The position numbers and the translations under genes were made by a program. The notes beneath the pieces are model-generated. The model saw only the letters and a program-made list of their open reading frames with translations. It ran no database searches and was not told the DNA's origin. Positions 52,312 through 61,099 of a stretch of DNA of 64,000 nt are shown in pieces. The DNA is from Armatimonadota bacterium. GTDB lineage: Bacteria; Armatimonadota; Fimbriimonadia; Fimbriimonadales; Fimbriimonadaceae. The stretch covers positions 1 to 64,000 of the forward strand of contig JAIUNY010000010.1 of assembly GCA_020161505.1 (NCBI GenBank). Direction: 5' to 3'. The first letter of the stretch is position 1; the number at the start of each line of letters is the position of its first letter.

Positions 52312-54138
52312 ATGGCGATCTTGATCGGAACGGCGGGCCATGTCGATCATGGGAAAACCACGCTGCTGGAAGCCCTGACCGGCACGAATGCCGACCGGCT
52401 GCCGGAGGAGAAGTCGCGTGGTCTCACCATCGATCTCGGATTTGCCAGCATGACCCTCCCCGGCGTTGGAGAGGTCAGCTGGGTGGACGTTCCCGGCCAC
52501 GAAAGATTTTTGACGAACATGCTCGCCGGAGCGACAGCGATGGATGTGGCTCTGCTCTGCGTTGCCGCGGATCAAGGCGTAATGCCGCAAACCCGCGAGC
52601 ACTTCGCAATCCTGGAACTCCTCCCGGTTCAGCAGATCATTGTCGCCCTTACCCGGAGCGACCTGGCGGACGAAATCACCCTCGCGATCACCCACGAGCA
52701 GCTTGATGACCTCCTAGGCTCGACCAGGTTCCAAGACGCTCCGCGCATCGAGGTCTCCGCGAAAATGGGCACGGGGCTCGATGAGTTGAGGTCGGCTGTG
52801 GCCCAGGCGATCCAGCAATGCACGCCGAGACCAGAGTCACGCTGGTACCTGCCGGTAGACCGGATTTTCTCCGTGGCAGGACGGGGAACGGTGGTCACAG
52901 GAACGCTTCTCGGCCGAAATGTCAGCGCTGGGTCTGCCGCAACCGTGCTGCCCGAGGGGTTCGAGACGAGAATCAAAGCCCTCCAAGTCCACTTTCGCAC
53001 GGTGGAGTCGGGTGAACCAGGGCAGCGCGTGGCCCTGAATCTGAACCGAATTTCTCCGAACCAACTGGTACGAGGAAGCGTGATCTCGGAGCCGGGCGCG
53101 GCATTTGCCACGTCGGTGTTTGATCTCGAAATCCGATGGATCGAGACCCCCAAGCACGGAGCCAAAGTCAGGGTTGCTCTGGGTGCCGATGATGTCGTGG
53201 GCAAGATCTTCCTCAGTGACCACGATGAATCCCTGGCGCAAATTCGCACGGATCGACCGACCGTGGCCGCACTCCACCAAGCCGCGATCATCCGCGTGGC
53301 GAGCTCGGGAAAGATCCTCGGTGGAGGCAAAGTGGTCACTCCGATCGCCACGATTCGACGAAAAAATGCCGCCCTCTTACGGCCCGAAGAGCAGTCCGTG
53401 GTCGGGGTGGTTGCCGCCAACCCAGAAGGAGTCCAATCGACTGAGATCGCTCGTCAGCTGGGACAATCTCCGCAGCAGCTTGGAGACGAGATCGAGAAGC
53501 TTCGACTCAGCGGGGAACTCATCGGATTCGCTGGTCTTTGGTTCACCCAATCCACTTGGGAGAGTGCGGCAGAGAGGCTCGTGCAAGGCATTCAGGCATG
53601 CCACGAAGAAGCCCCCGCCAAGGCCCTTGTTCCGCGAGAATCGGCGGTGAAACGTGCGGGACTTTCCTGGTCAGGCAAACCCCTTGACAGGATGATTTCT
53701 CATCTCAGCGCGTCGCGCACCATTCGATCCAACGGCACCATGATCGCGGCGATTGATCATCGCCCGTCGTTGCCGCCCAAACAGCGACAGCTTTTGGATC
53801 GAGTCATTGCCACGCTCACCGAGGCCGATCTCCTTGTCCCTAATCCGCATGAGCTAGGACTTCAACTCAGGATTCCTCCGCAGGCGGTGACAGAAATCCT
53901 GCGCGTTGGACACGATACGGGCGAACTCGTCACCCTCGCGGAAGGCGTGATCTATCCCGTCGCCACTCTCGATCGGGCGATCGAACGACTGCGCGAAAAA
54001 TTTGCCAACACTCGGTTTACCGCCGCCGATTTCAAGGCGTTTTTCGGCACCACGCGCAAGTACACAATCCCCCTGATGGAGCAATTTGATGCTTGGGGGA
54101 TCACGCTCCGCCAGGGCGACACTCGGGTGGTCAAATAA
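52312..54138 (+). CDS. selB: Selenocysteine-specific translation elongation factor SelB
   Basis: The 608-residue GTPase has GTAGHVDHGKTTLLEALTG (about 6-24), the SelB-type switch EEKSRGLTIDLGF (about 32-44), DVPGHERFLTNMLAGA (about 59-74), TRSDLAD and EVSAKMGTGLDEL, then EF-Tu-like domains 2 and 3 (VFSVAGRGTVVTGTL in domain 2) and C-terminal winged-helix repeats that bind SECIS RNA. It delivers Sec-tRNA to UGA codons. selA, selC and selD are not next to it. Its last eight bases overlap the end of the convergent ABC-like gene. Confidence 0.95.
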   Translation: MAILIGTAGHVDHGKTTLLEALTGTNADRLPEEKSRGLTIDLGFASMTLPGVGEVSWVDVPGHERFLTNMLAGATAMDVALLCVAADQGVMPQTREHFAILELLPVQQIIVALTRSDLADEITLAITHEQLDDLLGSTRFQDAPRIEVSAKMGTGLDELRSAVAQAIQQCTPRPESRWYLPVDRIFSVAGRGTVVTGTLLGRNVSAGSAATVLPEGFETRIKALQVHFRTVESGEPGQRVALNLNRISPNQLVRGSVISEPGAAFATSVFDLEIRWIETPKHGAKVRVALGADDVVGKIFLSDHDESLAQIRTDRPTVAALHQAAIIRVASSGKILGGGKVVTPIATIRRKNAALLRPEEQSVVGVVAANPEGVQSTEIARQLGQSPQQLGDEIEKLRLSGELIGFAGLWFTQSTWESAAERLVQGIQACHEEAPAKALVPRESAVKRAGLSWSGKPLDRMISHLSASRTIRSNGTMIAAIDHRPSLPPKQRQLLDRVIATLTEADLLVPNPHELGLQLRIPPQAVTEILRVGHDTGELVTLAEGVIYPVATLDRAIERLREKFANTRFTAADFKAFFGTTRKYTIPLMEQFDAWGITLRQGDTRVVK

Positions 54139-54958
54139 GGCCAATCAAGGCTTCGGCGAGCGTTGGCTCACGCCAGACGATGGTTTTGATGTTTCCGTAG
54201 CCCTGCGTCAGCAGCCGCGCGGCGAGCGCCTGCCCATCGTGGGCGGTCACGACGACTTGACCTTTGCTGGCTTTGACCGAAACCGAGAACGGTTCGACCA
54301 TGGTGTGGACGGTGGAGGAATCGTCGCACTCGATGGTGAGTTCGACGGGCTGGGTTTTCTCGAGGAGTTCCCGCAATGATCCGGCAAACGAGGCCTCGCG
54401 GGCTTTCATCACGATCAGATGCCCCAGGCGCTCGGCGACATCGGGCCGGTTAGTGCTCACCAAGAACGCTCGGCCCGATTCCCGATCTTCGTCGATAAGC
54501 CGCATGACGGAATCAAGCGTGTGGGGATCGAGGAGATCGAGTTCGCCATCAATGACGACGAGCGGTTGCGCCCCCAAGAGGGGACCCACAAGTGACGCCG
54601 CGATCATCTGACTCGAGGTGAGCTTCGAGAGCTGGAGATCTCGGTGCTCGGTCAGGCCGAGCATGTTGAGGACGGTCACGGTGCGGTCGCTATCGTTTCG
54701 CTTCGCAAAGTCGCGGACCAAGGAGAGCGGCGTGCCTCGCCGAGGGAGATCTTCCGGGGCGGCTTGGATCCAAGATTCGCTGACTTTCGCCGACCCGCGG
54801 CCCGGCTTGCTCTGCCCGAGAATGGTTTGGAGGAGCAGGCTCTTGCCCGATCCTCCACGCCCCATCAGGGCAAACGCATCGCCCGCGTCAAGCTCCAGCG
54901 AGAGCCCGCGCCCATCCGGACGCAGGGCTAAGTCGTCAAGCTGGGCGATTCCGCTCAT
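54131..54958 (-). CDS. ABC-type ATPase with degenerate catalytic motifs
   Basis: The 275-residue protein has an ABC nucleotide-binding fold with intact Walker A GRGGSGKS (about 33-40). The signature LSGGQ appears as LTSSQ, the Walker B/catalytic glutamate LDEP is VIDGE, and the H-loop histidine is asparagine (LVSTNRPDV). ATP may bind but hydrolysis should be poor. The C-terminal 80 residues (LTIECDDSSTVHTMVEPFSVSV...) are an extra domain. It ends a five-gene minus-strand operon; its ATG shares one base with the stop of the M24 peptidase. No permease gene accompanies it. Confidence 0.75.
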   Translation of the reverse strand: MSGIAQLDDLALRPDGRGLSLELDAGDAFALMGRGGSGKSLLLQTILGQSKPGRGSAKVSESWIQAAPEDLPRRGTPLSLVRDFAKRNDSDRTVTVLNMLGLTEHRDLQLSKLTSSQMIAASLVGPLLGAQPLVVIDGELDLLDPHTLDSVMRLIDEDRESGRAFLVSTNRPDVAERLGHLIVMKAREASFAGSLRELLEKTQPVELTIECDDSSTVHTMVEPFSVSVKASKGQVVVTAHDGQALAARLLTQGYGNIKTIVWREPTLAEALIGLI

Positions 54959-56022
54959 CAGGCTTCAATCAGTTCTTTCGGGAAGCTGGTGAGGATGTCT
55001 GGCTCGCCTTCGGTCACCAGGACATCGTCTTCGATCCGAACTCCACCGAATCCTTCGATGTACACCCCTGGCTCAACGGTGAGGACCATGCCTGGTTCAA
55101 GAATCTCGCTGACCGTCATCGTCAAGCGACCCGGATCGTGGACATTGAGGCCAAGCCCGTGACCGAGGCCATGACCGAAGTACTGAGCGAGATCCTTCTC
55201 GTTCAGAATGTCGCGCGTCATTTGATCCACCGCTTTGCCATCCACCCCAGGTTTGAGCGCGGCGCAGGCCGCGATTTGCGACTTCAGCACCTGGTCGTAG
55301 ATCTCTCGGTGGCGATCGCTGGCCTTGCCGACGAGAAATGTTCGTGTGATGTCGGAGCAATAACCGTCCAGCTTCCCGCCGCAGTCGATGGTGACAAAAT
55401 CGCCGACTTCGAGGAGTCGTTCGCCGGGTTTTCCGTGGGGCTTGGCGGAGTTCGGGCCGCTCACCACAATCGGCTCGAAGGCGAGCAAGGCTCCATGACG
55501 CCGGTAGAAGAACTCGACATCCAGACCAAGATCGTATTCAGAAATTCCTGGTTGGAGCATTCTGCTCACGTGCTCCATGCATGCGTCGGCGAGCTTGCAG
55601 GCCTCTCGAATCTTGGCAATCTCTGCGGGGGTCTTGATTCGGCGGAGATTCTCGATCAGCCCGTCGGTGGCCGTCCAGGTGACGCCATCGTAGAGTTTGG
55701 ATCGGCGTTGCCACTCGGAGTAGCTTTGGCTGGTCTCAAATCCGAGCTCTTTGACGCCCATTCGGGTGAGCTCTTGGCCGAGGACGCCATCGAGATTGTC
55801 AGGCGTCGAGAAGACTCGTTGCGGCATCTCGGTCACTTGTTGTGCGGCTTGGAGCGTGTAGCGGCTATCGGTGATGAAAATCGCATCGGAGGGAGTGACC
55901 ACGACCACGCCGGAGCTCCCAGTGAATCCGCTGACCCAGCGGATATTCAACAGATCGGTCACAAGCAGGGCCGAGACATTCTCTTTCTCCATCAAGGCTC
56001 GAAGCCGAACGAGGTTGCTCAT
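54958..56022 (-). CDS. M24-family metallopeptidase, Xaa-Pro dipeptidase/aminopeptidase type
   Basis: The 354-residue protein has a creatinase-like N-terminal domain (LLNIRWVSGFTGSSG) and a pita-bread M24 domain with metal ligands in TIDCGGKLDGYCSDITRTF (two aspartates), FGHGLGHGLGLNVHD (histidine), GMVLTVEPGVYIEG (glutamate) and GGVRIEDDVLVTE (glutamate). It fits Xaa-Pro-specific peptidases (PepP/PepQ class). It lies 3 bases after aroQ, so it shares the operon; aroQ-pepQ neighbours are common in Gram-positive bacteria. It acts in the cytoplasm. Confidence 0.9.
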   Translation of the reverse strand: MSNLVRLRALMEKENVSALLVTDLLNIRWVSGFTGSSGVVVVTPSDAIFITDSRYTLQAAQQVTEMPQRVFSTPDNLDGVLGQELTRMGVKELGFETSQSYSEWQRRSKLYDGVTWTATDGLIENLRRIKTPAEIAKIREACKLADACMEHVSRMLQPGISEYDLGLDVEFFYRRHGALLAFEPIVVSGPNSAKPHGKPGERLLEVGDFVTIDCGGKLDGYCSDITRTFLVGKASDRHREIYDQVLKSQIAACAALKPGVDGKAVDQMTRDILNEKDLAQYFGHGLGHGLGLNVHDPGRLTMTVSEILEPGMVLTVEPGVYIEGFGGVRIEDDVLVTEGEPDILTSFPKELIEA

Positions 56023-56025
56023 GGG

Positions 56026-56478
56026 TTAAACCGTTGCCTCCAGGCTGAGAAGCCCGCGCATGGCCAACACATATCCGTAGGCACCGAATCCGACGATCTG
56101 CCCGACCGTCACCGGCGCGACCACGCTGTGCCGACGAAATTCCTCCCGGTTGTGGACGTTGCTCATGTGAACCTCGATCACCGGAAGACGCACACTCGCC
56201 AGGGCATCGCGGAGGGCGTAGGAGTAGTGGGTAAACGCACCTGGGTTGATGATGATGCCACCCGCCCACTTGCGATTTTCTTGGATGGTGTCGATGAGAA
56301 CACCCTCATGGTTCGATTGCAGAATCCGCACGTCCACCGAAAGCTCTTCGGCGGCGCGTTGGATGTCCTCGTCGATCTCCGCCAGAGGCTTCTTGCCGTA
56401 AAGTTCCGGTTCGCGGAAACCGGTGAGGTTGATGTTCGGCCCGTGGAGGACCAGCACGTTCATTTTGGTTGTCGCCAT
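56026..56478 (-). CDS. aroQ: 3-dehydroquinate dehydratase, type II
   Basis: The 150-residue protein matches type II dehydroquinases: LVLHGPNINLTGFREPELYG with the active-site tyrosine, SNHEGVLIDTIQE, INPGAFTHYSYALRDAL, PVIEVHMSNVHNREEFRRHS and IVGFGAYGYVLA. It converts 3-dehydroquinate to 3-dehydroshikimate in the shikimate pathway. The ATG at 56478 is right for length; the frame extends upstream into the preceding gene without homology. It lies third in the operon, before the M24 peptidase. Confidence 0.95.
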   Translation of the reverse strand: MATTKMNVLVLHGPNINLTGFREPELYGKKPLAEIDEDIQRAAEELSVDVRILQSNHEGVLIDTIQENRKWAGGIIINPGAFTHYSYALRDALASVRLPVIEVHMSNVHNREEFRRHSVVAPVTVGQIVGFGAYGYVLAMRGLLSLEATV

Positions 56479-56536
56479 CGTCTGCTCGCGGTTTTCAGTA
56501 TGCCCCAACTCGCGCCGACGGGATGAGAGCGACGGG

Positions 56537-56731
56537 TCACTCCTGAGGAGGATTCGCCCCGGAATCTTCGACCGGCACCGCCTCATCCGAGACAAGGTGG
56601 GGAATCCCGTCGCGGATCGGGAACTTCATCTTGCAGGAATCGCAGATCAGCCAGTCGCCTTCTTGCCGCAAAGGAGGGCGGCTGGGATCCAAGGGGCAAC
56701 CCAGTTGATCAATCCACGAAAGGGTGTTCAT
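56537..56731 (-). CDS. Trm112/YcaR-like small zinc-ribbon-type protein
   Basis: The 64-residue protein has the Trm112/UPF0434 pattern: LGCPLDPSRPPL, WLICDSCKMKFPIRDGIPHLVSDEA. The second CxxC (CDSC) and FPIRDGIP are typical, but the first cysteine pair has only one cysteine (GCPLDP), so zinc binding is probably incomplete. Trm112-like proteins activate methyltransferases or support cell-envelope sugar enzymes; the function here is unknown. Its ATG at 56731 overlaps the glycosyltransferase stop by four bases. Confidence 0.75.
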   Translation of the reverse strand: MNTLSWIDQLGCPLDPSRPPLRQEGDWLICDSCKMKFPIRDGIPHLVSDEAVPVEDSGANPPQE

Positions 56732-57804
56732 TGTGTCCATTCTCGGTAAGCGGCAAGGGTGAGCTCGGCGGTGCGTTTCCAGGAGTATTGGGCGGCCCGG
56801 CTGGCCCCTTCACGCTGAAGTCGTTCCAATGTACCGGAATCCTGGAGAGCGGCCAGGATCGATTTTGCCCATGCTTCGGGATGGTCTGAAGTCTGGGCGA
56901 TCAGGGCCGAGCCTCCGACCTCTTTCATCGCCCCTCGGTCGAAGGCGGCGACCGGACAATGGCAGAGCCCTGCTTCCACAATCGGGATTCCGAACCCTTC
57001 GTGCAGGGAGGGCAGAAGGAGCAGATCGGCCCCGGAATAGTGCGCGCTCATCAGAGAATCCTCGACGTAGCCGAGCGGTTTCGCATGGCTTGGAGCGTCG
57101 ACAAGATTGCCTTTTCCGCAAATCGCCAGAGTATGGGGCCAGATCTTGTGAAGCTCCCGACTGACTTGAAGCGCAAACGGTACATTCTTGCGCGCCCAGG
57201 CCGAATTGATGACGACCACATAGGGCGGCGTGAGCCCGAACTCCTCCCGCACCCTTGCCTGAGCTTCTTTCTTGGGGAGTCGCTGCACAAAAGGCGCGGG
57301 AGCATTCGGAGTGACCCGCACCTTGCCCTTTGCTGCGGGCAGAAATTGCTCGATTTCTTGCCGCGAGGTCTCGCTGACCGTGAGAATGCCGCGCGCTTGC
57401 TTCACCGTGCGAGGGATGAGCAACTTGAGGAGAGTCCGATCTTTGAAGCCATACCAAGCAGGGTTGACGAAGAACGAGACGTCGTGGATCGTCGTGACCC
57501 CCTTTTTCCCGTACAGAGGGGAGAGGTTGTACTGGGTATGGATCAGATCGACGCCGCGCGAGAGAGCGGCCTCGGGGAAGAGCTTGGCGCTCCAGATTCG
57601 ATCCGACTCTCCCGGCAGGTGAACCCACTCGGCGCCGGAAGGCATGGGAACTGATTCCGGCTGAGGTGCGTTGGAGTAAAGCAAGAGCCGAGGAGAATCC
57701 TCGATTTCGCAAAAACCCTGCAAGAGTCCTCGCCAATAGCTGGTATCGCCCGTGTGAGCACGGGAGATGAGCCGGACATCGAGGGCAACGGTGAGGGGTT
57801 TCAT
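56728..57804 (-). CDS. GT4-type glycosyltransferase
   Basis: The 358-residue protein matches GT-B family GT4: an N-terminal acceptor domain (IDV-type start MKPLTVALDVRLISR, HTQYNLSPLYGKKGVTTIHDVSFF) and a C-terminal donor domain with SAWARKNVPFALQVSRELHK, GYVEDSLMSAHYSGADLLLLPSLHEGFGIPIVEAG (E-x7-E motif). It probably transfers a sugar from a nucleotide donor in envelope or polysaccharide synthesis. It opens the operon glycosyltransferase, Trm112-like, aroQ, M24 peptidase and ABC-like protein. The start at 57804 is fixed by homology; the upstream open frame crosses another gene. Confidence 0.85.
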   Translation of the reverse strand: MKPLTVALDVRLISRAHTGDTSYWRGLLQGFCEIEDSPRLLLYSNAPQPESVPMPSGAEWVHLPGESDRIWSAKLFPEAALSRGVDLIHTQYNLSPLYGKKGVTTIHDVSFFVNPAWYGFKDRTLLKLLIPRTVKQARGILTVSETSRQEIEQFLPAAKGKVRVTPNAPAPFVQRLPKKEAQARVREEFGLTPPYVVVINSAWARKNVPFALQVSRELHKIWPHTLAICGKGNLVDAPSHAKPLGYVEDSLMSAHYSGADLLLLPSLHEGFGIPIVEAGLCHCPVAAFDRGAMKEVGGSALIAQTSDHPEAWAKSILAALQDSGTLERLQREGASRAAQYSWKRTAELTLAAYREWTQ

Positions 57805-57906
57805 GCAGAAATTCGGGAGAATCGTGGGCAAAGCGCGGGCATGGCCCGAACGTTGCCGATCTCGCAGACTACAATACTCGTCAAACAGTTTAGGTGATTT
57901 AAGGAC

Positions 57907-58302
57907 ATGCAACAAAAGAAGTCCCCTGCAATGCTTATCGTGGGCCTGTGCGTCGTGCTCGGTGCGGCCTACTTCGTGAATGCCACGGCGTTCTTTACCA
58001 AGCCTCTCCTGCCGCCCCCGGCGGAAGCTCCCAAAGCTCCGGATGCTGCCGAGGCTTCTGCCATTGCGAAGCAAGCAAGCGCGCGGATGCGCGAGCAGGT
58101 CAAGAAGGGCGGTGGCGCCCAAGCCGGTCCGGAAGGCGAGACCGTCGCATCCGGTATCCCGGCTGAGCCAGCCATCTTCCCGCCGAAGGTTCAGCGCTAC
58201 AATCCGCAGTACAACGAGACCTCGACCAGTGGTCAGTGGTACCGCGATGATTCGGCCGTGAACGAGCGCGGCGAGAAAGTCCGCGAAGATCGAGGATTCT
58301 AA
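57907..58302 (+). CDS. Hypothetical single-pass membrane protein
   Basis: The 131-residue protein has one N-terminal membrane helix (about 8-31: AMLIVGLCVVLGAAYFV), a proline/alanine-rich linker (LLPPPAEAPKAPDAAEASA), a lysine-rich coil (MREQVKKGG) and a polar tail ending in YRDDSAVNERGEKVRED. No family is recognised. AAGGAC before the ATG is a reasonable ribosome-binding site. Its last bases overlap the end of the convergent ABC gene by four bases. Confidence 0.6.
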   Translation: MQQKKSPAMLIVGLCVVLGAAYFVNATAFFTKPLLPPPAEAPKAPDAAEASAIAKQASARMREQVKKGGGAQAGPEGETVASGIPAEPAIFPPKVQRYNPQYNETSTSGQWYRDDSAVNERGEKVREDRGF

Positions 58303-59075
58303 TCCACGATTTGGTTCGGTAGCCAGACTCCGTCTTGGTTTTGCCGGAACGGGACACCAAATGTAGCAGCGAGACTCTCCGCCCGGAGGGTCTCGCTTTT
58401 CTCTCCCTGAGCCACAACGGTTCCCTGGCGGATCAAGGTCAAGTCGTCGGCGATTTCTTGAGCCCACAGAAGATCGTGGGTTGTCACGAGGAGGGCCATC
58501 TTTCGGCTCTTTTGTCGGAGCAGGAGCGTGGTGAGGTCGGCTTTGTGCCGGACGTCTAGGCTTGATGTCGGCTCATCGAGGAGCAAGATGGTCGGGTTCT
58601 GAGCGAGCGCTCGGGCGATGAGAACCCTGTGCTTTTCACCACCCGAAATCTCCGCAATGTTCTTGTGCCGCAAAGTTAGCAGGTCGCATGCAGAGAGGGC
58701 CTCTTCGGTAGCTTCGTGGTCGGTCTGGGATTCCCAAAGCCCCCGAACCCACGGCGCGCGGCCCATCAGCACCATCTGCTCGACAGTGAAACCAAACGGG
58801 GTTTCTTCATCTTGCGGAACCAGAGCGATGAGTTTCGCCCGGTTCTCCGGGGAGAGCGACTTCAGATCGGAGGACGGCGTGGCAATCTCGCCGGAAGCAG
58901 GAGAGTTTTCGCCGGTGAGAAGCCGGAGGAAGGTAGATTTTCCTGACCCATTCTCACCCAGCAGGACATGAATCCTCCCGGCTTGGAGGCCGAGCGAGAG
59001 GGGGCCGATCGAAGCCCCTTTGGGATATCGGAAGGTTACCGATTCGGCGCGCAAGAGTACGTTAGCCGAGGCCAT
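58299..59075 (-). CDS. ABC transporter ATP-binding protein, iron-siderophore/cobalamin type
   Basis: The 258-residue protein has Walker A LLGENGSGKST (about 38-48), the segment FGFTVEQMVLMGRAPW typical of FecE/BtuD-like ATPases (about 91-106), signature SGGEKHR, Walker B ILLLDEPTSSLD and an intact H-loop histidine (VTTHD). It resembles importers of iron complexes or vitamin B12. No permease or binding-protein gene is adjacent. Its start at 59075 lies inside the end of the upstream exporter gene (14-base overlap), so the two are co-transcribed. Confidence 0.8.
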   Translation of the reverse strand: MASANVLLRAESVTFRYPKGASIGPLSLGLQAGRIHVLLGENGSGKSTFLRLLTGENSPASGEIATPSSDLKSLSPENRAKLIALVPQDEETPFGFTVEQMVLMGRAPWVRGLWESQTDHEATEEALSACDLLTLRHKNIAEISGGEKHRVLIARALAQNPTILLLDEPTSSLDVRHKADLTTLLLRQKSRKMALLVTTHDLLWAQEIADDLTLIRQGTVVAQGEKSETLRAESLAATFGVPFRQNQDGVWLPNQIVD

Positions 59076-61014
59076 CGTCGAGCACCCCTCCGCTGAAGGC
59101 GCGCACCATGCCTGCGTAGACATCGTTTTTCTGCATCAGCTCCTCGTGGCTCCCCAGCTCCAGAACTTCGCCCCGGCGTAGCACCAAGATCCGGGTTGCC
59201 CGAGCCGCCGTAGTGAGTCGGTGGGCGATGAAGAGAGTGGTGCGCTCATGCATCACCTTGTCCAAGGCTTCGGTGACGAGCTTTTCGCTCATCGCGTCCA
59301 GGTTGCTCGTGGCTTCGTCGAGGATGAGCACCTTAGGCTCGCTGACGAGGGCGCGGGCGATGGCAAGTCTCTGGAGCTCGCCTCCGCTGAGCCGGACACC
59401 TCGTTCGCCGAGCTCGGTTTGGAGCCCTTCCGGAGATTGGTCGATGAAGCCCTGAGCGTTTGCCATCTGGCACGCGCTCCCAATGATTTCCGGCGTGGCA
59501 TCGGGGTTTCCGAGCTTGAGGTTCTCCTCAATGGTGCCAGCAAAGAGGAACGTTTGCTGGGGGACGACGCCGAACTGGTCTCTCAGCCAGGCAATCTTGA
59601 GCTGCCGATAGTCCACGCCATCAAAGAGAATCTCGCCGGACGTCGGGTCGTAGAAGCGGAGCACCAGGTCCGCGATGGTTGATTTCCCAGCTCCGCTCGG
59701 TCCGACAAGGGCCAGAGATTCGCCTGGTTCCAACACGAACGAGACATTGCGCAAGGCTTGGGTGCCGTCGGCGTACGCGAAGGTGACGTTTCGAAACTCG
59801 ATTCGACCCTGGGGGGCGGGAATGGTGACCGCTTCCGGGGTGTCGGTGCGCTCATCGGGGACATCGAGGACGTGGGTGTGGATCCGCTCGACGGCGGCTT
59901 GAACTTGGTTGTAGGTGCTCGTCACGTTGGTGATCGACTTAAATCCTTGGTTGACCAAGTCCAGTGCCTGCACGATCACGATGATCTGGCTGATGTTGAG
60001 GAGGCTCGCTTTCGCCAGATGCCCGCAGGCGTACATGATGAGAGCAATCGCGACGGCCCCCATGAGCTCCACCGTCGGGCGAAGGCTGGCGACGCGCCTG
60101 GCCCCTCGCAGCTGACTTTGATACTGCTTTTCAACCGCACGCTCAAAGATGCTCTTGATCCGATCTTCGGCCGAGAATGCTTTGATGACTCTGGTTCCCG
60201 AGAGCGCCTCCTGCGAGAGCGCCGTCACGGCAGCAAGATCTTGCTGAATCTCAACCTGCGCCGCTTTGATGCGCTTGCCGGTTCGATTGACAATGAACGC
60301 GAGAAGAGGCACGAACATCAACGCGAGAAGCCCGAGGAATGGCTGCATCCAAAAGACGAAAATGAGAGCGCCAATCGCCTTGATCGGGCCGTCGATGGAA
60401 TCGCGGATCACGTTGACGGCGGTCTGATAAACGTTGACATCGTTGGTAACAATGCTCTGAATCTCACCCGTGCGTTTGTTGTTGAAGTACGCCACGGGGA
60501 GGCGCATCAACTTGTCGAACAGTCGCTCTCTCAGGTCGCTAGCCAGGCGGTGACTCGCCTTGCTCAGGTAGTAAACCTGCCCTCGGGTGAAGGTGTACTT
60601 GAGCCCAAACACCAGCACCACGCCCAGGCACGCCCAAGCAAGCGTGAGCAAGGCTTGATTCTGGCGGGACTCGCGTTGGCTGCTGGTTTCGGGAGCGGCA
60701 GCGGCGGATTGGGCTTCCGCGATCTGCGTGCTGAGCGCGTCCTCAGAAACACCCGTCTTGGCGGCCACCTCCCGGATTTGATCCGGGGTGAGATCCAGCT
60801 GGCTCGCGCCGTCCTTGCTCGCTTCAATCGCCTCTGCGAGGTCATCGGGATCAATCCCGAGCCCATTCGCCACGGGAGCGGACTGCTTCTTGGTGAGGTC
60901 GAGGGCCTCCTTCGTGATTCGACTGCTTGCGGCATCTTCGATTGCGCCGAGAGCCACGAGGGTGAGACGCAGAGTCGCGACGGTCAGCAGGGAAGTGATG
61001 ACGACACACGCCAT
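59062..61014 (-). CDS. ABC exporter (MsbA/LmrA type) with unusual insertion after the first helix
   Basis: The 650-residue protein has six membrane helices and an ATPase domain with GPSGAGKST, signature RLSGGELQRLAIARALVSEP, Walker B VLILDEATSNLD and H-loop IAHRLTT, all intact. Between helix 1 and helix 2 lies a hydrophilic insert of about 80 residues (about 25-118), rich in D, E, Q and A. Its ATG at 61014 is preceded in frame by LLRRFDPRIAAELKRQRRTI, typical of exporter N-termini, with no ATG/GTG/TTG there; a CTG at 61089 is the only plausible upstream start. It is 85 bases after asnS. Confidence 0.85.
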   Translation of the reverse strand: MACVVITSLLTVATLRLTLVALGAIEDAASSRITKEALDLTKKQSAPVANGLGIDPDDLAEAIEASKDGASQLDLTPDQIREVAAKTGVSEDALSTQIAEAQSAAAAPETSSQRESRQNQALLTLAWACLGVVLVFGLKYTFTRGQVYYLSKASHRLASDLRERLFDKLMRLPVAYFNNKRTGEIQSIVTNDVNVYQTAVNVIRDSIDGPIKAIGALIFVFWMQPFLGLLALMFVPLLAFIVNRTGKRIKAAQVEIQQDLAAVTALSQEALSGTRVIKAFSAEDRIKSIFERAVEKQYQSQLRGARRVASLRPTVELMGAVAIALIMYACGHLAKASLLNISQIIVIVQALDLVNQGFKSITNVTSTYNQVQAAVERIHTHVLDVPDERTDTPEAVTIPAPQGRIEFRNVTFAYADGTQALRNVSFVLEPGESLALVGPSGAGKSTIADLVLRFYDPTSGEILFDGVDYRQLKIAWLRDQFGVVPQQTFLFAGTIEENLKLGNPDATPEIIGSACQMANAQGFIDQSPEGLQTELGERGVRLSGGELQRLAIARALVSEPKVLILDEATSNLDAMSEKLVTEALDKVMHERTTLFIAHRLTTAARATRILVLRRGEVLELGSHEELMQKNDVYAGMVRAFSGGVLDDGLG

Positions 61015-61099
61015 TCCGGCAAGAATCGTCCGCCTCTGGCGTTTGAGCTCAGCGGCGATCCTTGGATCAAAACGGCGGAGGAGTTTCAGGGGATGAACC

